DNA from: Romanomermis culicivorax
Taxonomy: Eukaryota; Nematoda; Enoplea; Mermithida; Mermithidae
Reading direction: 5' to 3'
Assembly: GCA_963922205.1 (NCBI GenBank)
Contig: CAWUHX010000068.1
Coordinates: 372,001-436,000, forward strand
Length of the DNA: 64,000 bases
The notes beneath the pieces are model-generated. The model was not told where the DNA came from and did no database searches. It saw nothing but the letters and a program-made list of their open reading frames with translations. The stretch's first letter is position 1. Each line of letters opens with the position of its first letter. The position numbers were made by a program, and so were the translations under genes. This document shows, in pieces, positions 12,273-22,420 of the stretch.

Positions 12273-12698
12273 GTTTCAATTCATTTATAACTTTTTATAT
12301 TATTCTAGTGCGCGGTTACAAAATGTCATCCTAGTTATTGCTTGTAGCTTCTAATTATCAACATAATATGGATAAACGTTTGATCCTGTAAGTTGTTTTA
12401 TGACAAATTTTATGAAAACTAACACTTTTATCGGTCATTTTCCCAAAATTTTTTTGCGATCTTCATGAAAATTTTGACTTTCATGTGATTAAAGCATTTC
12501 GGGTGTAAGACAATGTTAGAAAATCTTGCCGGTTAAAAGATCCAAATTCTTAGTCACTTGCCTAGTTTTTGAATTTTAGTTTGTCCGACTGAAAATTCAT
12601 TAAATTCACTGAGAAATCAAATCTTCTGTCTGGGAAATAAGAGGTGGAAAGATTCATTTTTCAGCGTTCTAGAATATTGAAATTAAGGAAAAATTTTC

Positions 12699-12711
12699 GG
12701 CGCTCCGCGCC
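12699..12711. repeat. GC-rich hairpin, GGCGC-TCC-GCGCC
   Basis: Five-base perfect stem; preceded by TTTCAGCGTTCTAGAATAT and an A/T run as in the copies at 15229 and 15350. The homologous position in the 59.5-kb copy carries a different but still perfectly paired stem. Confidence 0.75.
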
Positions 12712-13367
12712 AAATAAAGTACTCCACTCTAGTTATATTAATCTTTTCATTTTCTCTCCAAAACTCAGAAAATTAGGTTTTAAATGCCTAAAACCGACGC
12801 GGATCGGATGAAATTCAAGAAAACTAATTCGCGACGAATTACCGCTAAATTTAAGCAAATTGATCGATTTTAGAGTGAGCAACCAAAAATTTATTTGTGC
12901 AACCAAAATTTTCCCCCAAGTTGCACATTGCAACCTGGCCTGTGCAAAAAGAAACCCTGGTTGCATGAATAAAATTTTTTTCATCGAAAAAATCATGTGC
13001 TTGCTCTCACAATTTGACCAGTCAGCTATCAATGGTTGTATAACCTCGTGTCAAAACCGTTCCCCACCAAATTTTTTTGTTCTCTTGTGAATCACAAAAA
13101 AGTGTCGAAAAACGGACCTTTAATATCATGTTACTACGGCGATCAAAGTCTCCCACGGTGTGGGTTACTTTGATCGCAAGGGTTCTTTGATTCTTGAAAT
13201 TTTCTAACAAATCCAGCCGAAACAGAAAAATATTAGTGCAGTTTAATTAGAACATGATTGATCTTTCCAAATATACTCATATCACCTAACAAAAATTATT
13301 TTAAAAGACAATACGGCATGTCAAAGTTGGATATAACCCCTTTTTGATCAAAGTCACCACAATTTAC

Positions 13368-13626
13368 CTTACCTGTGATTGAGAGGGGGAGGTTGGGGGG
13401 GACCCTCACCCCCAACTTGGTCAACCCTGTACCCAAGCCCCCTCCCCCAAACTCGGTAAAATTGAAAAAAATGGCTTTTTTTGGCCTTTTTTTGGGGAAA
13501 TTTCCGAAATTTTTTCGACTTTTTCGGGGGTTTTTCGACCCCCCCTCATCAAAATTTTCGAAATGTTAGGACCCCAAAATTTTGGAATTACCTTCCCTCC
13601 AACTGTTCGGACCTCTTACAGGTAGG
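13368..13626 (+). mobile_element. CATACCTGT-family MITE, copy 2 (diverged ends)
   Basis: Runs from CTTACCTGTGATTG to CTCTTACAGGTAGG with the family layout: G-rich left, AAAATTG, TTTTTTGGCC, TTTCGAC, C-rich right and CAACTGTTCGGACCTC before the end. No clean 8-bp target duplication is seen. Confidence 0.7.
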
Positions 13627-13659
13627 TATGTAGTGCAGAAGTGCCAAAAACGCTGTATA

Positions 13660-15366
13660 TATCACTGTTTTTTTCTCCACATTTGCACTATAATGTGGAA
13701 AAAAAATCTGGAATGTGGAAAAAATTTTTGAGGTCTTTCCACAAATGTGGAAGAAAAATTTGGGGTTTTCATATTGAAAAGATGCATTTTGGTGCATTTT
13801 AGGAGGTCCAAATCCCAAAATTTTCCGGCGCTTCGCGCCGGTTATAACTTTAATAATCATCATTATTTATTAAGTAGCTCAGGCGCGGCTTTTATCATGT
13901 CTACCTTCACTTACTATTTAATCTTCAATAGTTTTCATCATCTTAAACGTATTATCTCATGTTTTAATTGGTAATCTTCAATATTTTATCATAATATTTA
14001 ATGAAGATTCGCATTTTTGCTTTTGAGAAAGATCAATACGTCAAGTCTCTATGCTTTTTGATGCGATTACTTCTTTGCTAACATAGAATCAATTCAAAAG
14101 CTTCATGGAAATATCTTTCGGAAATTTCTACTCTTTTTATTCATACCTTTTCGGCCAAGTTCATGAGAGTTTGCCAATAAATTACTGGTTTTAAAATTTT
14201 TCAAATATAAATTCTAGAAATTACGACTTTTAAACACAAAACTCGAATCTAATGTTTGAAATAAATGTTCGGAAAATTGATTTTCCAGCATCCCAGAATG
14301 TCAATATACCCAATAAATTTTCCGGCGCTTGGCGCCGGAAAGATTACCATCTTTTTTGTGCTTTCACTTGTCATCATAGAGGACTTGACCATCGATTTCT
14401 CGTGTAATTCAAGTCAATTATGTTCTTGGATAGTTTGCTAGAAAATTTGTTCAACAATGCATGTAGATTAGGCTTTAAAGTCGAACATTTCAATTTTTCT
14501 TCAATTTTAATGAATTAACTTCTCTAAAAACACCGGAAAGCTTGAAAAAGCTCAAAAACAGTGCGATGAAGCGTCTGCGAGCATTTTTAAGCGAAAAAAC
14601 AAGGATTTAAAGACGAAAAAAATTTTTTTCCACATGTGGAAACAAAATTTGACCCCTTTCCACATTTGTGGAAAGAAGTTCGTTGAAAAAAACAGTGGTA
14701 TATGCACCGTTTTTTTCCTCAAATGGGGTCTTTTGAGGAAAAAAATTTCGGAATGAGGAAAAAAATTTTGGGTATGGTTCTCATTGTGGAAAAAATTTTG
14801 GGGAACTCTAAACCGAAAAGATGCGTTTTCGTGAAGTTTAAAAGGTCAAAATCTCAAAATTTTTCGGCGCTTCGCGCCGGTCATGGGTATAATGATAACT
14901 ATATTCTATCAGGCGCGGTCGTTAGCATATCTACTTCGACTTACTAATTAATGCTCAACAGTTTCTATCAATCAAGTTAGCTCGTTTCATTTTCTAATCG
15001 TTTACAGTCAATTATGTCGCCGAAAATGGAGATTTTTCATCAATTCTCTCATTTTTTCTCTCGATCATTGGAATTTTTTAAACGTTTGCAATCTGAACTT
15101 TTGCGTTTATTGAACGTTGAAATTGAAAACATCATTCTCGACTGCGATTTTAAGACTTTTGTTCACAAATTATCTGTTGGAGAGATTTATTTTTCAGCGT
15201 TTTAGAATATGAAAACCCGAAAATTTTTCCGGCGCTACGCGCCGGAATGGGGAGCAAATTACGCTTCATCAGTCTGATTTTAATTTATTTCCCTACGTTA
15301 TGAAGCTTCATTTTCCAGCGTTTTAGAAAGTGAAAATCCAAAAATTTTTCCGGCGCTCCGCGCCGG
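13660..15366. repeat. Array of GC-hairpin repeat units
   Basis: Five hairpins (13825-13841, 14322-14338, 14865-14879, 15229-15245, 15350-15366) punctuate related units. Unit starts share CCGAAAAGATGCATTTT-like text and ends share TTTTCCAGCGTTTTAGAA then AAAATTTTTCCGGCGC. Between them lie TCCACATGTGGAA palindromic words. The 14811-14990 segment is closely matched at 42690-42860. Short open stretches inside are repeat by-products. Confidence 0.65.
14553..14712 (+). repeat. TCCACATGTGGAA repeat, copy 1 of 2
   Basis: Contains GCATTTTTAAGCGAAAAAAC, TTTTTTTCCACATGTGGAA, GACCCCTTTCCACATT and AACAGTGGTATATGC in order; the same order is found at 15715-15863. Confidence 0.55.
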
Positions 15367-15599
15367 ACCAAGAACTAAATAAAATTAGATGATTCTAATC
15401 GGAATCACAGAAATGTTAATAGCGGATAAATTCATGAGAACTCTATCATTAACTTGCTTTATCCGCTCCTATAGAACACTAATATATTCTTGATGAGCTC
15501 ATTTAGACTAACATAACCAGAATTTTCTCAATTTTTTTCCTCATTTTTGCAGGTTTCTGACTACAAATACAACAAAATGCTTGGGTATGCTCCTAAAAT

Positions 15600-15863
15600 G
15601 CATAAAAAAGCATCCGTAGCCACATTATAAGCGTTTTTAAAAATGTGGAAAATTTTTGGAAAATGAGGAAAAAAATTTTGGGTCCGGTTCTCATGTGGAA
15701 AAAATCTTCGAGGAAAAAAAAAACGGTGGGTATATGAGCATTTTCAAGCGAAAAAACGAGGATTTTGAGACGAAAAAAATTTTTTCCACATGTGGAAAAA
15801 AAATTGACCCCTTTACACATTCGTGGAAAAAAGTTCGTGGGGAAAAAAACAGTGTATGCGACT
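15600..15863 (+). repeat. TCCACATGTGGAA repeat, copy 2 of 2
   Basis: 15735-15863 repeats the 14.6-kb copy (GCATTTTCAAGCGAAAAAAC, TTTTTTCCACATGTGGAA, GACCCCTTTACACATT, AACAGTGTATGC). Upstream, GTGGAAAAAATC-type words extend the similarity. Confidence 0.55.
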
Positions 15864-16059
15864 GACGATAATCAACCAATTTCTCTTTTCATTTTATTTT
15901 GAGAATTGCCAGTGCATTTTTCGCCTATCGAAGTTTTACTGTAGATCAAATACGTTGTCAGGAGTTTTTTAATGAAACGTCAAACATGCAAGTCTAGGTG
16001 TTGCTAGAACAAAGACGATATATCAGGCTGAAAGATGCTAATCTATATTCTAATAAACC

Positions 16060-16400
16060 CATACATGCATGCATAGCATAGAAAATCTGAGCCAATTCAG
16101 CCAGAACAGAGGGAGGGATAAAACTTTTTTTGCTTTCTTGAACGAAAAGGAAGGTCTTCTGACATCCAAGATTCTTCAACCTATATCAATCAAATATGTG
16201 CAACTACAAGTGTGATAAAAATTCCATATAATTTCAATTACTATAGGTGTGGTCAGTACTTTTTCAAGTTTTAATGTTATTCGTTGAAATTAAATATGCT
16301 TTGTCGAGAAAAATCGTTAAAATAGGCCGCTTTTTATGAAATTTTATCGAAAAATGACAAAAAAGAAGTCCGTCAAAATAATTTACATAAAGTTTTTACT
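16060..16400 (+). mobile_element. CATACATGCAC-family MITE, 5' part only
   Basis: Starts CATACATGCATGCATAGCATAG and continues with GCCAATTCAGCCAGAACAG, a segment ending GGAAGGTCTTCTGACAT, and AATATGTG as in the complete copies at 26521 and 36384, then fades; no right terminus is present. Confidence 0.6.
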
Positions 16401-16797
16401 TCAGAATCTTTTCTTCGAAAAATAGTGGGGATTGGTTGAGAAGGCTCAGAAATTTTTAGCATAATGCGATGTCACGTGATAATCAATTTGTCGTTCCTCA
16501 TGTTGATACTTTATGTTTTCGCCACTTTTTGTTTGACAGTTACTTACTTTTATTTCGTTTGGTTCATTATGTTTTACATGCATTCTTGTGTGTCAGTTTG
16601 TTGCATTTTGTTGTTTTTCTGTTCCGCATGTAGGCTACAGTGTGACCCCTTTAATCAGAATTTCTGCCAGATAAGCTCTATGAGCTCATGGAAATAATTG
16701 GAGCATCACGTGCACCTCTTATCAGTAAAAACTAGTAGTGACGTTTTGCAATGCAAAATGACTAGTTTGGAAGTTCTCATTAAAAGACGTTCATATG

Positions 16798-16833
16798 TTT
16801 AGCATGGGGATGTAACTCATCCCCAATGCTAAA
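16798..16833. repeat. Short inverted repeat
   Basis: TTTAGCATGGGGATG and CATCCCCAATGCTAAA form a 15-bp stem with a single bulged base and a 5-nt loop. It may mark the edge of the LTR-like segment that follows. Confidence 0.5.
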
Positions 16834-16857
16834 TGTATTCGAACTGGAAAATGTCTA

Positions 16858-17110
16858 TGTGACCATAGGCATCTTCTGCACCGATTTCTGCTGCAGAAGT
16901 TAGCTTTGGGCATTGTAAGCTCCGCCCAGGCCATACTGTAGGCCTATGAGGTCCTTAAAAGGGCCTGTTTTGTCAGTTTTGTACTCATTTTTTGGGCTCT
17001 CCAATTTTGTCTTTTGTCTTAAGCTCTGCGGCCGTTGCCCTCGAATTTACATATATTTTTACTATATTGTATTGCATCCGCTGCCCTACAGTACTTCAAT
17101 AAATTTGCAT
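16858..17110 (+). promoter_or_regulatory. LTR-like segment (possible solo LTR)
   Basis: Begins TGTGACCATAGG, is less AT-rich than its surroundings, has a TATA-like CCTTAAAAGGG near 16950 and a polyadenylation signal AATAAA at 17098-17103, the layout of a retrotransposon LTR (U3-R-U5). No second LTR, primer-binding site or reverse transcriptase is visible; the 3' end is not fixed. Sequence on both sides of the foldback element (17120-17370 and 18369-18810) has similar composition and repeated GTGACATGG words, so both could belong to one old retroelement. Confidence 0.3.
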
Positions 17111-17385
17111 ATAATTACTTGTCCAGTGCGTCTGCTGCCTGACTCATCCAGGAACATACCCCTCACCCCTTAGTGCTTAGTTACCCTTGCCTTTCTATTC
17201 ATGGAATGTTTGAGCATCCCCCTCCGACCTCCTGAGCTAACCCATCATGCCTAACCAAGTGGATCATTACCACCCCCATTTGCCGACTAAACCCGCTCCA
17301 CAGGGAACTTGAGAACTTGCGCCAAATTGTACTTGAGAAACAGGATTAGGTAATTCTTCTCAGGGGATTATTGTTGTTGAGGGTG

Positions 17386-17680
17386 CACCGACAATTGAGC
17401 ACCGGACAATTGAGCGCCGACAATTGAGCGCCGACAACTGAGCGCCAGACAATTGAGCGCCGTGACAACTGAGCACCGAAAACTGAGTGCTGACAACTGA
17501 GCGCCGACAACTGAGCGCTGGACAATTGAGCGCCGACAATTGAGTGCCAACAACTGAGCGCCAGACAACTGAGCGCGGTGACAATTGAGCACTGTGACAA
17601 CTGCGCCAGACATTTGAGCGCCGACAACTGAGCGCCAGACATTTGAGTGCCGACAACTGAGGGCCGACTATTTAATGCAT
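17386..17680 (+). repeat. Minisatellite arm (GACAAYTGAGCGCC)n, left
   Basis: Units such as GACAATTGAGCGCC, GACAACTGAGCGCCA, GACATTTGAGCGCC and GACAATTGAGCACTGT follow each other with 13-16-bp spacing and mostly transition differences. Confidence 0.92.
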
Positions 17681-17833
17681 TATAATTGAGCATTTTTTTC
17701 ATTTACTGAGCGCTACGGAATACTAGCATTTCAGTGATTATCTACCGTAATGATTATCTATCGTAATGTATATATGTCCATACGTCTAATATTATGAAGC
17801 AAACAAATATGGTCATTTTTGATTCGTATGATG

Positions 17834-18061
17834 AAGCCTAAGCCTAAGCCTAAGTCCCTAAGCCTAAGCCTAAGCCCCTAAGCCTAAGCCCAAGCCTAAG
17901 CCTAAGCCTAAGCCTAAGCCTAAGCCTAAGCCTAAGCCTAAGCCTAAGCCTAAGCCTAAGCCTAAGCCTAAGCCTAAGCCTAAGCCTAAGCCCAAGCCTA
18001 AGCCTAAGCTTAAGCCTAAGCCTAAGCCTAAGCCTAAGCCTAAGCCTAAGCCTAAGCCTAA
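17834..18061 (-). repeat. Interstitial telomeric array (TTAGGC)n, 228 bp
   Basis: About 38 copies of AAGCCT/GCCTAA on the plus strand (TTAGGC on the minus strand, running leftwards), with a few variants (TAAGTCC, CCAAGC, CTTAAG) mainly near the ends. TTAGGC is the canonical nematode telomere unit. The lack of subtelomeric genes and the flanking inverted minisatellites show it is interstitial here. Confidence 0.95.
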
Positions 18062-18112
18062 ATGCAAAATAGTTACTTCAAACTGATTGGGTTATTTATC
18101 TGACATTAAATA

Positions 18113-18355
18113 GTCGGCGGTCAATTATCGGTGCTCAGTTGTCGGCGCTCAGTTATCTGGCGCTCAGTTGTCTGGTGCTCAGTTGTCTCGGGGCTCAGTT
18201 GTCAGCGCTCAGTTGTCGGGGCTCAGTTGTCGGCGCTCAGTTGTTGGCGCTCAGTTGTCGGCGCTCAGTTGTCATGGCGCTCAGTTGTCTGGCGCTCAGT
18301 TGTCGGCGCTCAATTGTTGGTGCTCAATTGTCCGGCACTCAATTGTCGGGTCACG
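18113..18355 (-). repeat. Minisatellite arm, right (inverted copy)
   Basis: Units GCGCTCAGTTGTCG, GCGCTCAGTTGTCTG and GGTGCTCAATTGTC repeat about 15 times; reverse complement of the left arm. Confidence 0.92.
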
Positions 18356-18368
18356 GTTGTTGAGGGTG

Positions 18369-18868
18369 TATTTTGGGGAACCCTTTCCTAAGTCGGTTTT
18401 CCCTTGAGATTCCCCTCAGTTAGAAGAGCCCTTGTTCCTCTTGGGTGAGGGCTAAAAAGGGGATTTAGGTTTACAATCAGGTCCCCTATATCCGGTCATT
18501 CTATGAGTGACCTTGTCCATCTTTCATACTGAATGGGAACAGGGATTGCCACCCCTGACCTGGCGACATTATCTATTACTCTACAGCAGAACCCCAGGAC
18601 AGCACTAGAGTACCCTATAGGCCTTCCTATAGCCAGTACTAGCCGGGTCAGGTTCCCGAGACGAAACCAGCAAGCCACCGAATGGGGTCACAGCATGTCA
18701 CTCACAGTGACATGGCCGTATTCTCCAGCAATATGGCATGGGTTTCTTCCCATCAATGTGACTGTCCACTTTTTATTTAATGTGACATGGCTCTAATTTC
18801 GCCTAATGTGACAGGGACATGCAAATACAAAAACCTATGACTAGTAATATGCTTTTCAATCTTGATAT
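18369..18868. other. Gene-free stretch right of the foldback element
   Basis: Moderate GC content. Contains four GTGACATGG/GTGACTGTCC-type words (18690-18820). A short open reading frame on each strand (~18500-18800) has no recognisable domain. Could be retroelement remnant. Confidence 0.35.
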
Positions 18869-19090
18869 TTACAAGAATTTCAAGGAAAACAGACTATACA
18901 TTATCATTTTCATTGTTTTCACGACTTTCTCTTCTCTCTTGTTCCTTTCCTCCATCATCTTTTCGATCAAAGTTCGGACGTCAAATCTACTGAGGGTCAG
19001 CAAGAGTCTGTTGGTCATCAGAATCTGCTGCTGGGGTCAAATTCTTTCAATCCCGACGTGCACATATGAACCCGTGCCATTCTAGGGTGG
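18869..19090 (+). mobile_element. Fragments of two MITE families
   Basis: 18869-18900 matches the right end of the CTATAGTCTG family (TTTCAAGGAAAACAGACTATA). 18910-19078 matches the right third of the CATACATGCAC family (CGACTTTCTCTTCTCTCTTG, CTGAGGGTCAGC, CTGCTGGGG, CCCGACGTGCACATATG). Confidence 0.55.
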
Positions 19091-19640
19091 CACAAAAACA
19101 CTAGCATGCATGACGAGCAATAAAAGTGTCACCTCAAGTGGAAAAACCCTGTACCCATTAGGTAGGAAACGCTATTTCCCAGTGACATTGATGGTAGACC
19201 ATGTCAGTTTGACCCTAACGAACATAAAGTAAATGATTCTAAAACAAAAAAGTGATGGAAAAATAAAGTATCAGCATGATGAGAATTACGTGACGTTGGG
19301 GAATTAAGCGGCACGTGACAAAAGAAATCAGTCTCTTTGGTAGGGCAGGCAAGCTAAGATGCTTTCATACTTTCAAAAATTTGGCATCGTTCGTTGATTA
19401 CTGATCCACTAAATTTTTAAAATTAGTTCACATTAGTTATTCGTCCAACCAATGGCAAAATTTGATATAATCCAAACATCATTAACATCGGTGTTCGGAT
19501 TATATCAAATTTTTCAGTCTGGGTCAGTTAAAGTATCCACCAAGATTTAGGCGTTTTTTTCAAACCACTTTTCATCACATGGAAAACCGTGCATAACACT
19601 TCTTCTCCATTGTCTGACTGTTTAAGAGCAACAATATGGT

Positions 19641-19856
19641 CTATTCATTTTGAAATGATCAATGCAGCGGGCGGAGTTTTGGTAAACGCATCCTTACTAG
19701 AGATCAGGAAATAAACTTCGATAATCTTGAAATGATTAGTGATCATCAAAGACCCTGTATCGTGAAAGAAAAAAATTATTGAGTAGAGTCAATGAACCTT
19801 CCGAGTAGAATTTTAGCTGCGACCTCGCTGTATATAGATCATTTCAAAATGAATGG
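19641..19856 (+). mobile_element. MITE with TTCATTTTGAAATGATC ends, copy 1
   Basis: Terminal inverted repeats CTATTCATTTTGAAATGATC and GATCATTTCAAAATGAATGG (one mismatch over 20 bp), 216 bp long. Interior words (GCAGCGGGCGGAGTTT, AATCTTGAAATGATT, GCTGCGACCTCGCTG) recur in order at 47431-47668. Confidence 0.75.
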
Positions 19857-20084
19857 AGGTATCTACTTCCAGATACAAAATCGACCACTTTTTTTTGTGT
19901 GAGGCTACTCAAGTAACCCTTACAATTTTTTTAGTAAAGAACTCTGCAGTAAAAGCTTTTGGTAAATGACTTTGACGGCGGTAGTCCTTTCTTGTCATTT
20001 TTAATTTGCAAGCATTTTATGAAAAGCAGACTATATACATATTCGCGATTTTCTGGTAAACCTTGTCTTCATATTATCTTTTTT

Positions 20085-20294
20085 CATAATCTGTTTGTAA
20101 AAAGAAAATTGACAAAATTAGTACAGTGCTTCAAGTCGTTCACACAAAATTTTGACTATAAAATTTTTTACTCAAAAATGGGTAGGTCTTCAGCCCTACG
20201 TGACGTACAGTTTAGCTGAAACCTTAAAAATATGAAATAGTACTTGCTTTTCACTTTTATTATTTGGAAGCATTTCAAGAAAAACAGACTATAG
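20085..20294 (+). mobile_element. CTATAGTCTG-family MITE, diverged copy
   Basis: Left end degenerate (CATAATCTGTTTGTAAA), interior collinear with the copies at 30663 and 33402 (ATTAGTACAGTGCTTCAAG, AAATTTTTTACTC), right end intact (AAGCATTTCAAGAAAAACAG then ACTATAG). Another isolated right end lies at 20010-20035. Confidence 0.65.
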
Positions 20295-20452
20295 AACTGA
20301 AAATTTGTTACTATACCCAATTGATTTTCGAGTAAAAATGTTTTTGGAGTATAAGATTCTATAGTAAAAACTTTGCGTGCATCATTCCGACACAAGAACT
20401 GATATTAGTCATCTTTCAATTTACAAACCACAATGACACACACAGTTTCTGG

Positions 20453-20680
20453 TCAGCTTTTGAAATAAAACTGCTTGCTTTATATTTTTTGCATGTTTCA
20501 AAATTCACGTTCATTGCAGATCAGGGAACGTTGGCCCGCAGTTTTTGACCCTGCGCTATTATGACATTGCGCTCCAATATCCCTGCCCTGTATTGTCTTG
20601 CGCACTATTGTCCACGCGCTGTATTGTCCTCTGCGCTCTTATGTCTCTGCGCTTCTTCAGCGCAATAGCGCCGAAGAACT
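20453..20680 (+). repeat. Half of a foldback-like element: core plus right minisatellite arm
   Basis: 20453-20530 (GTCAGCTTTTGAAATAAA to GCAGATCAGGGAA) matches the core at 41072-41165. It is followed at 20547-20680 by irregular units such as GCGCTGTATTGTCC and TGCGCTCTTATGTC, the right-arm unit type of the 41-kb element. No left arm is seen. Confidence 0.65.
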
Positions 20681-20689
20681 TTTTTGATT

Positions 20690-20815
20690 TTGATATTGTT
20701 GAACGCTGGAAAACGAATCTTTTCAATTCTTATTTCCTAGACAAAAGATTTAATCTTTCACTGAATTCAATGAATTTTTTGTTGGGCGAAAAATTCAAAA
20801 ACTAGGCAAGCAACC
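20690..20815 (-). repeat. Dispersed repeat fragment (12.5/59.4-kb family), reversed
   Basis: The reverse complement matches 12541-12680 (TTGCTTGCCTAGTTTTTGAA, TTCATTGAATTCA, TTTGTCTAGGAAATAAGA, TTCCAGCGTT). It starts just after the minisatellite arm. Confidence 0.55.
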
Positions 20816-22160
20816 AAGACATTGAATTCTTCAACCTGCAAAAGTGTCAACCATCATTGCCTTATGGATTCAAAATGTTTTTATCAGACAAAAGTCAAAA
20901 TTTTTCCTAAATATTACAAAAAGAATTTGGGGAAATAACCGAAAAAATTTTGGTTTTCGTCAAATTCGTCAAATACAATACAGGGTCAAACATTGATCCA
21001 TAACATGCTGATCATTAAAAGCTATGAGCATTAGCCGGATTCTAGAATGAAATTTTTTAACTACGCACTAGAATAGTATAGAAATTTGTAAATGAATCGA
21101 AATCCGATGCTGAGCGCCGTAAAATCTTCACTATTTTCCATTTTACAATGCATAAAATTGTATCTCAGAACAGGAAACCCTATGAACTAATCAAAAGGGC
21201 AGTCAGGCTTCAGTTGCACTGTGAAATTTGACAGAAAAAAATTTAGTTGCTTTCGTTCGGCGTGTTCTCCTCTAGCATTTTAATCGAAACAGTACTTTTT
21301 ATATGTTCTGTAACTTTTTTGCAACTTTGCAACAATCGGATGACCTTCAACGAGAAAATATAGAAAAATGATTTAAAGATAATTTCCGTCGCTTATTTGA
21401 AAAATGAGATGACCCGGCGATCCGGGATTCACTTTGAAAAATCGCAGCACCTTCTTCCATTTTTTGATGCATATGCGTGCTACTTTCTAAAGTCTATCCT
21501 ATATTTAGTTGTGGTTTGCCTAAAATATTTTTTCTTACTCTTAAGGAGGAATTTTACTTTATAAGGTATGATTGATCGTGAGGGTTGTGTTTCTAATTTT
21601 GGAATATGATTGATTTTTGTCATTTAGGTCTGTTACAGTAAGACAAGATTATGTACGTTTGTTCCCCATTTTTTTATGCTGAAGATTGAAGACGTGTGTC
21701 TCATGGACAATAATGGTTGAAGAAAGTTAAAAGGAAAATTTCATATCGAATTTGCAGTAAACTGCAAATCGGATAATACAAAGACTTATCCTAGATTATC
21801 ATACATTATCCAACTTTTGCTTTTTCTTCCAAGGCCCTTGCAGACATTTATTTTTATCATGTATCGTCATTCTTTTTCCAAAAACAAGTTCACTTTCTCC
21901 ATCACATACAGTTTTGTAGCACTTGTGACAAATTCAAATGACCAAACTTCGATTGTAGATTTTGTCTCAGCATGCATTACGATTTATTCAAAAGCGTATT
22001 ATATTAACTCCAAATAAATGTTGTGAATACTATGGCTCATTTAATTTAAAATGATAGAAGCGGCAAAAATCAAAAAGTAGGTTCAATTTGATAAGCAATT
22101 TTCACTTAATTCAAAACTTTATAGCGTCGGTATCTGAGCCCTACTCCTCGAGAAAATTTG
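20816..22160. other. AT-rich gene-free stretch
   Basis: No gene, RNA or delimited repeat is supported. Isolated open stretches of 60-70 codons have no recognisable motif. Confidence 0.4.
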
Positions 22161-22164
22161 ATCA

Positions 22165-22420
22165 CTCAACCTGTATGGAAGGAAATTTTCAGCTGATCTG
22201 TTCGCCGTTCACTAATGAAAGTTTTTTTCATTGATTACAGTAAAACGTCAACTAGATTTTTCCATACAGAACTCACTTTCATGGGTTGCTGCATCGATAA
22301 TGTCAAAATATGGAGTATAGTAATAATGACAAGGCATTAAATCCGAAGATCGTTATAGTTATTACAATGACGCAAATATTTCAAGTCTACAGTATATTTG
22401 ATGAATGCATTTATAAAACT
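22165..22420 (+). repeat. Dispersed repeat, paired with 29155-29360
   Basis: Shares GGAAATTTTCAGCTG, TTTGCCG/TTCGCCG plus TCAC, TTCATTxATTACAGTAA and AACTTTCATGG followed by TTGCTGxATCGAT with the sequence in the last Wnt intron. Ends not defined. Confidence 0.45.

Larger units (their letters stand above)
12050..12960. repeat. Dispersed GC-hairpin repeat, copy with paralogue at 57.2-60.0 kb
   Basis: Segments 12095-12400 and 12540-12960 match 57180-57380 and 59370-60030 respectively, including the blocks GTGAGCAAC, TGCAACC, TTTTTGAATTTTAGTTTG and AATTCACTGA. In the second locus the two halves are separated by the foldback element at 57.4-59.2 kb. Each half ends in a GC-rich hairpin (12256-12272 and 12699-12711). 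Pieces also occur reversed at 20690-20815 and forward at 30270-30400. Confidence 0.65.
10823..13360. mobile_element. Cluster of GATCAAAGT terminal-repeat elements (pogo/Tigger-like?)
   Basis: The word GATCAAAGTNNCCCAC, or its complement, recurs at about 10838, 10857, 10883, 11913, 11940, 13140, 13166 and 13346. At 10857-10895 one end (ACTTTGATCACACTG) abuts TATATCA and then another end in the opposite direction, as if two elements were inserted side by side. At 11909-11955 the two orientations form a near-perfect palindrome with 19-bp arms. A broken PHD-finger segment (11449-11600) between the ends could be from the parent transposase; PHD-type zinc fingers are known in some pogo/Tc1-class transposases. 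Assignment to that class is inference. Confidence 0.5.
17373..18368. mobile_element. Foldback-like element with minisatellite arms and telomeric core
   Basis: Left arm 17386-17680: about 20 units of 13-16 bp on the plan GACAAYTGAGCGCC. Centre: telomeric array 17834-18061. Right arm 18113-18355: the same unit in reverse (GGCGCTCAGTTGTC). The whole is bracketed by a 13-bp direct repeat, GTTGTTGAGGGTG, at 17373-17385 and 18356-18368, a candidate target duplication. Drosophila FB (foldback) elements are known to have inverted arms built of short tandem repeats; a telomeric core is not part of that description. Open stretches in the arms (poly LSxLSC-type) are artefacts of the repeat. Confidence 0.8.

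Noticed and set aside
17834-18061. True chromosome end
   Set aside because: Non-telomeric sequence and inverted minisatellites continue on both sides, and ordinary sequence extends tens of kilobases either way.
17346-18407. Open frames of LSxLSC-type repeats in the minisatellite arms
   Set aside because: Present in multiple overlapping frames of a tandem repeat; no start context, splice site or homologue.
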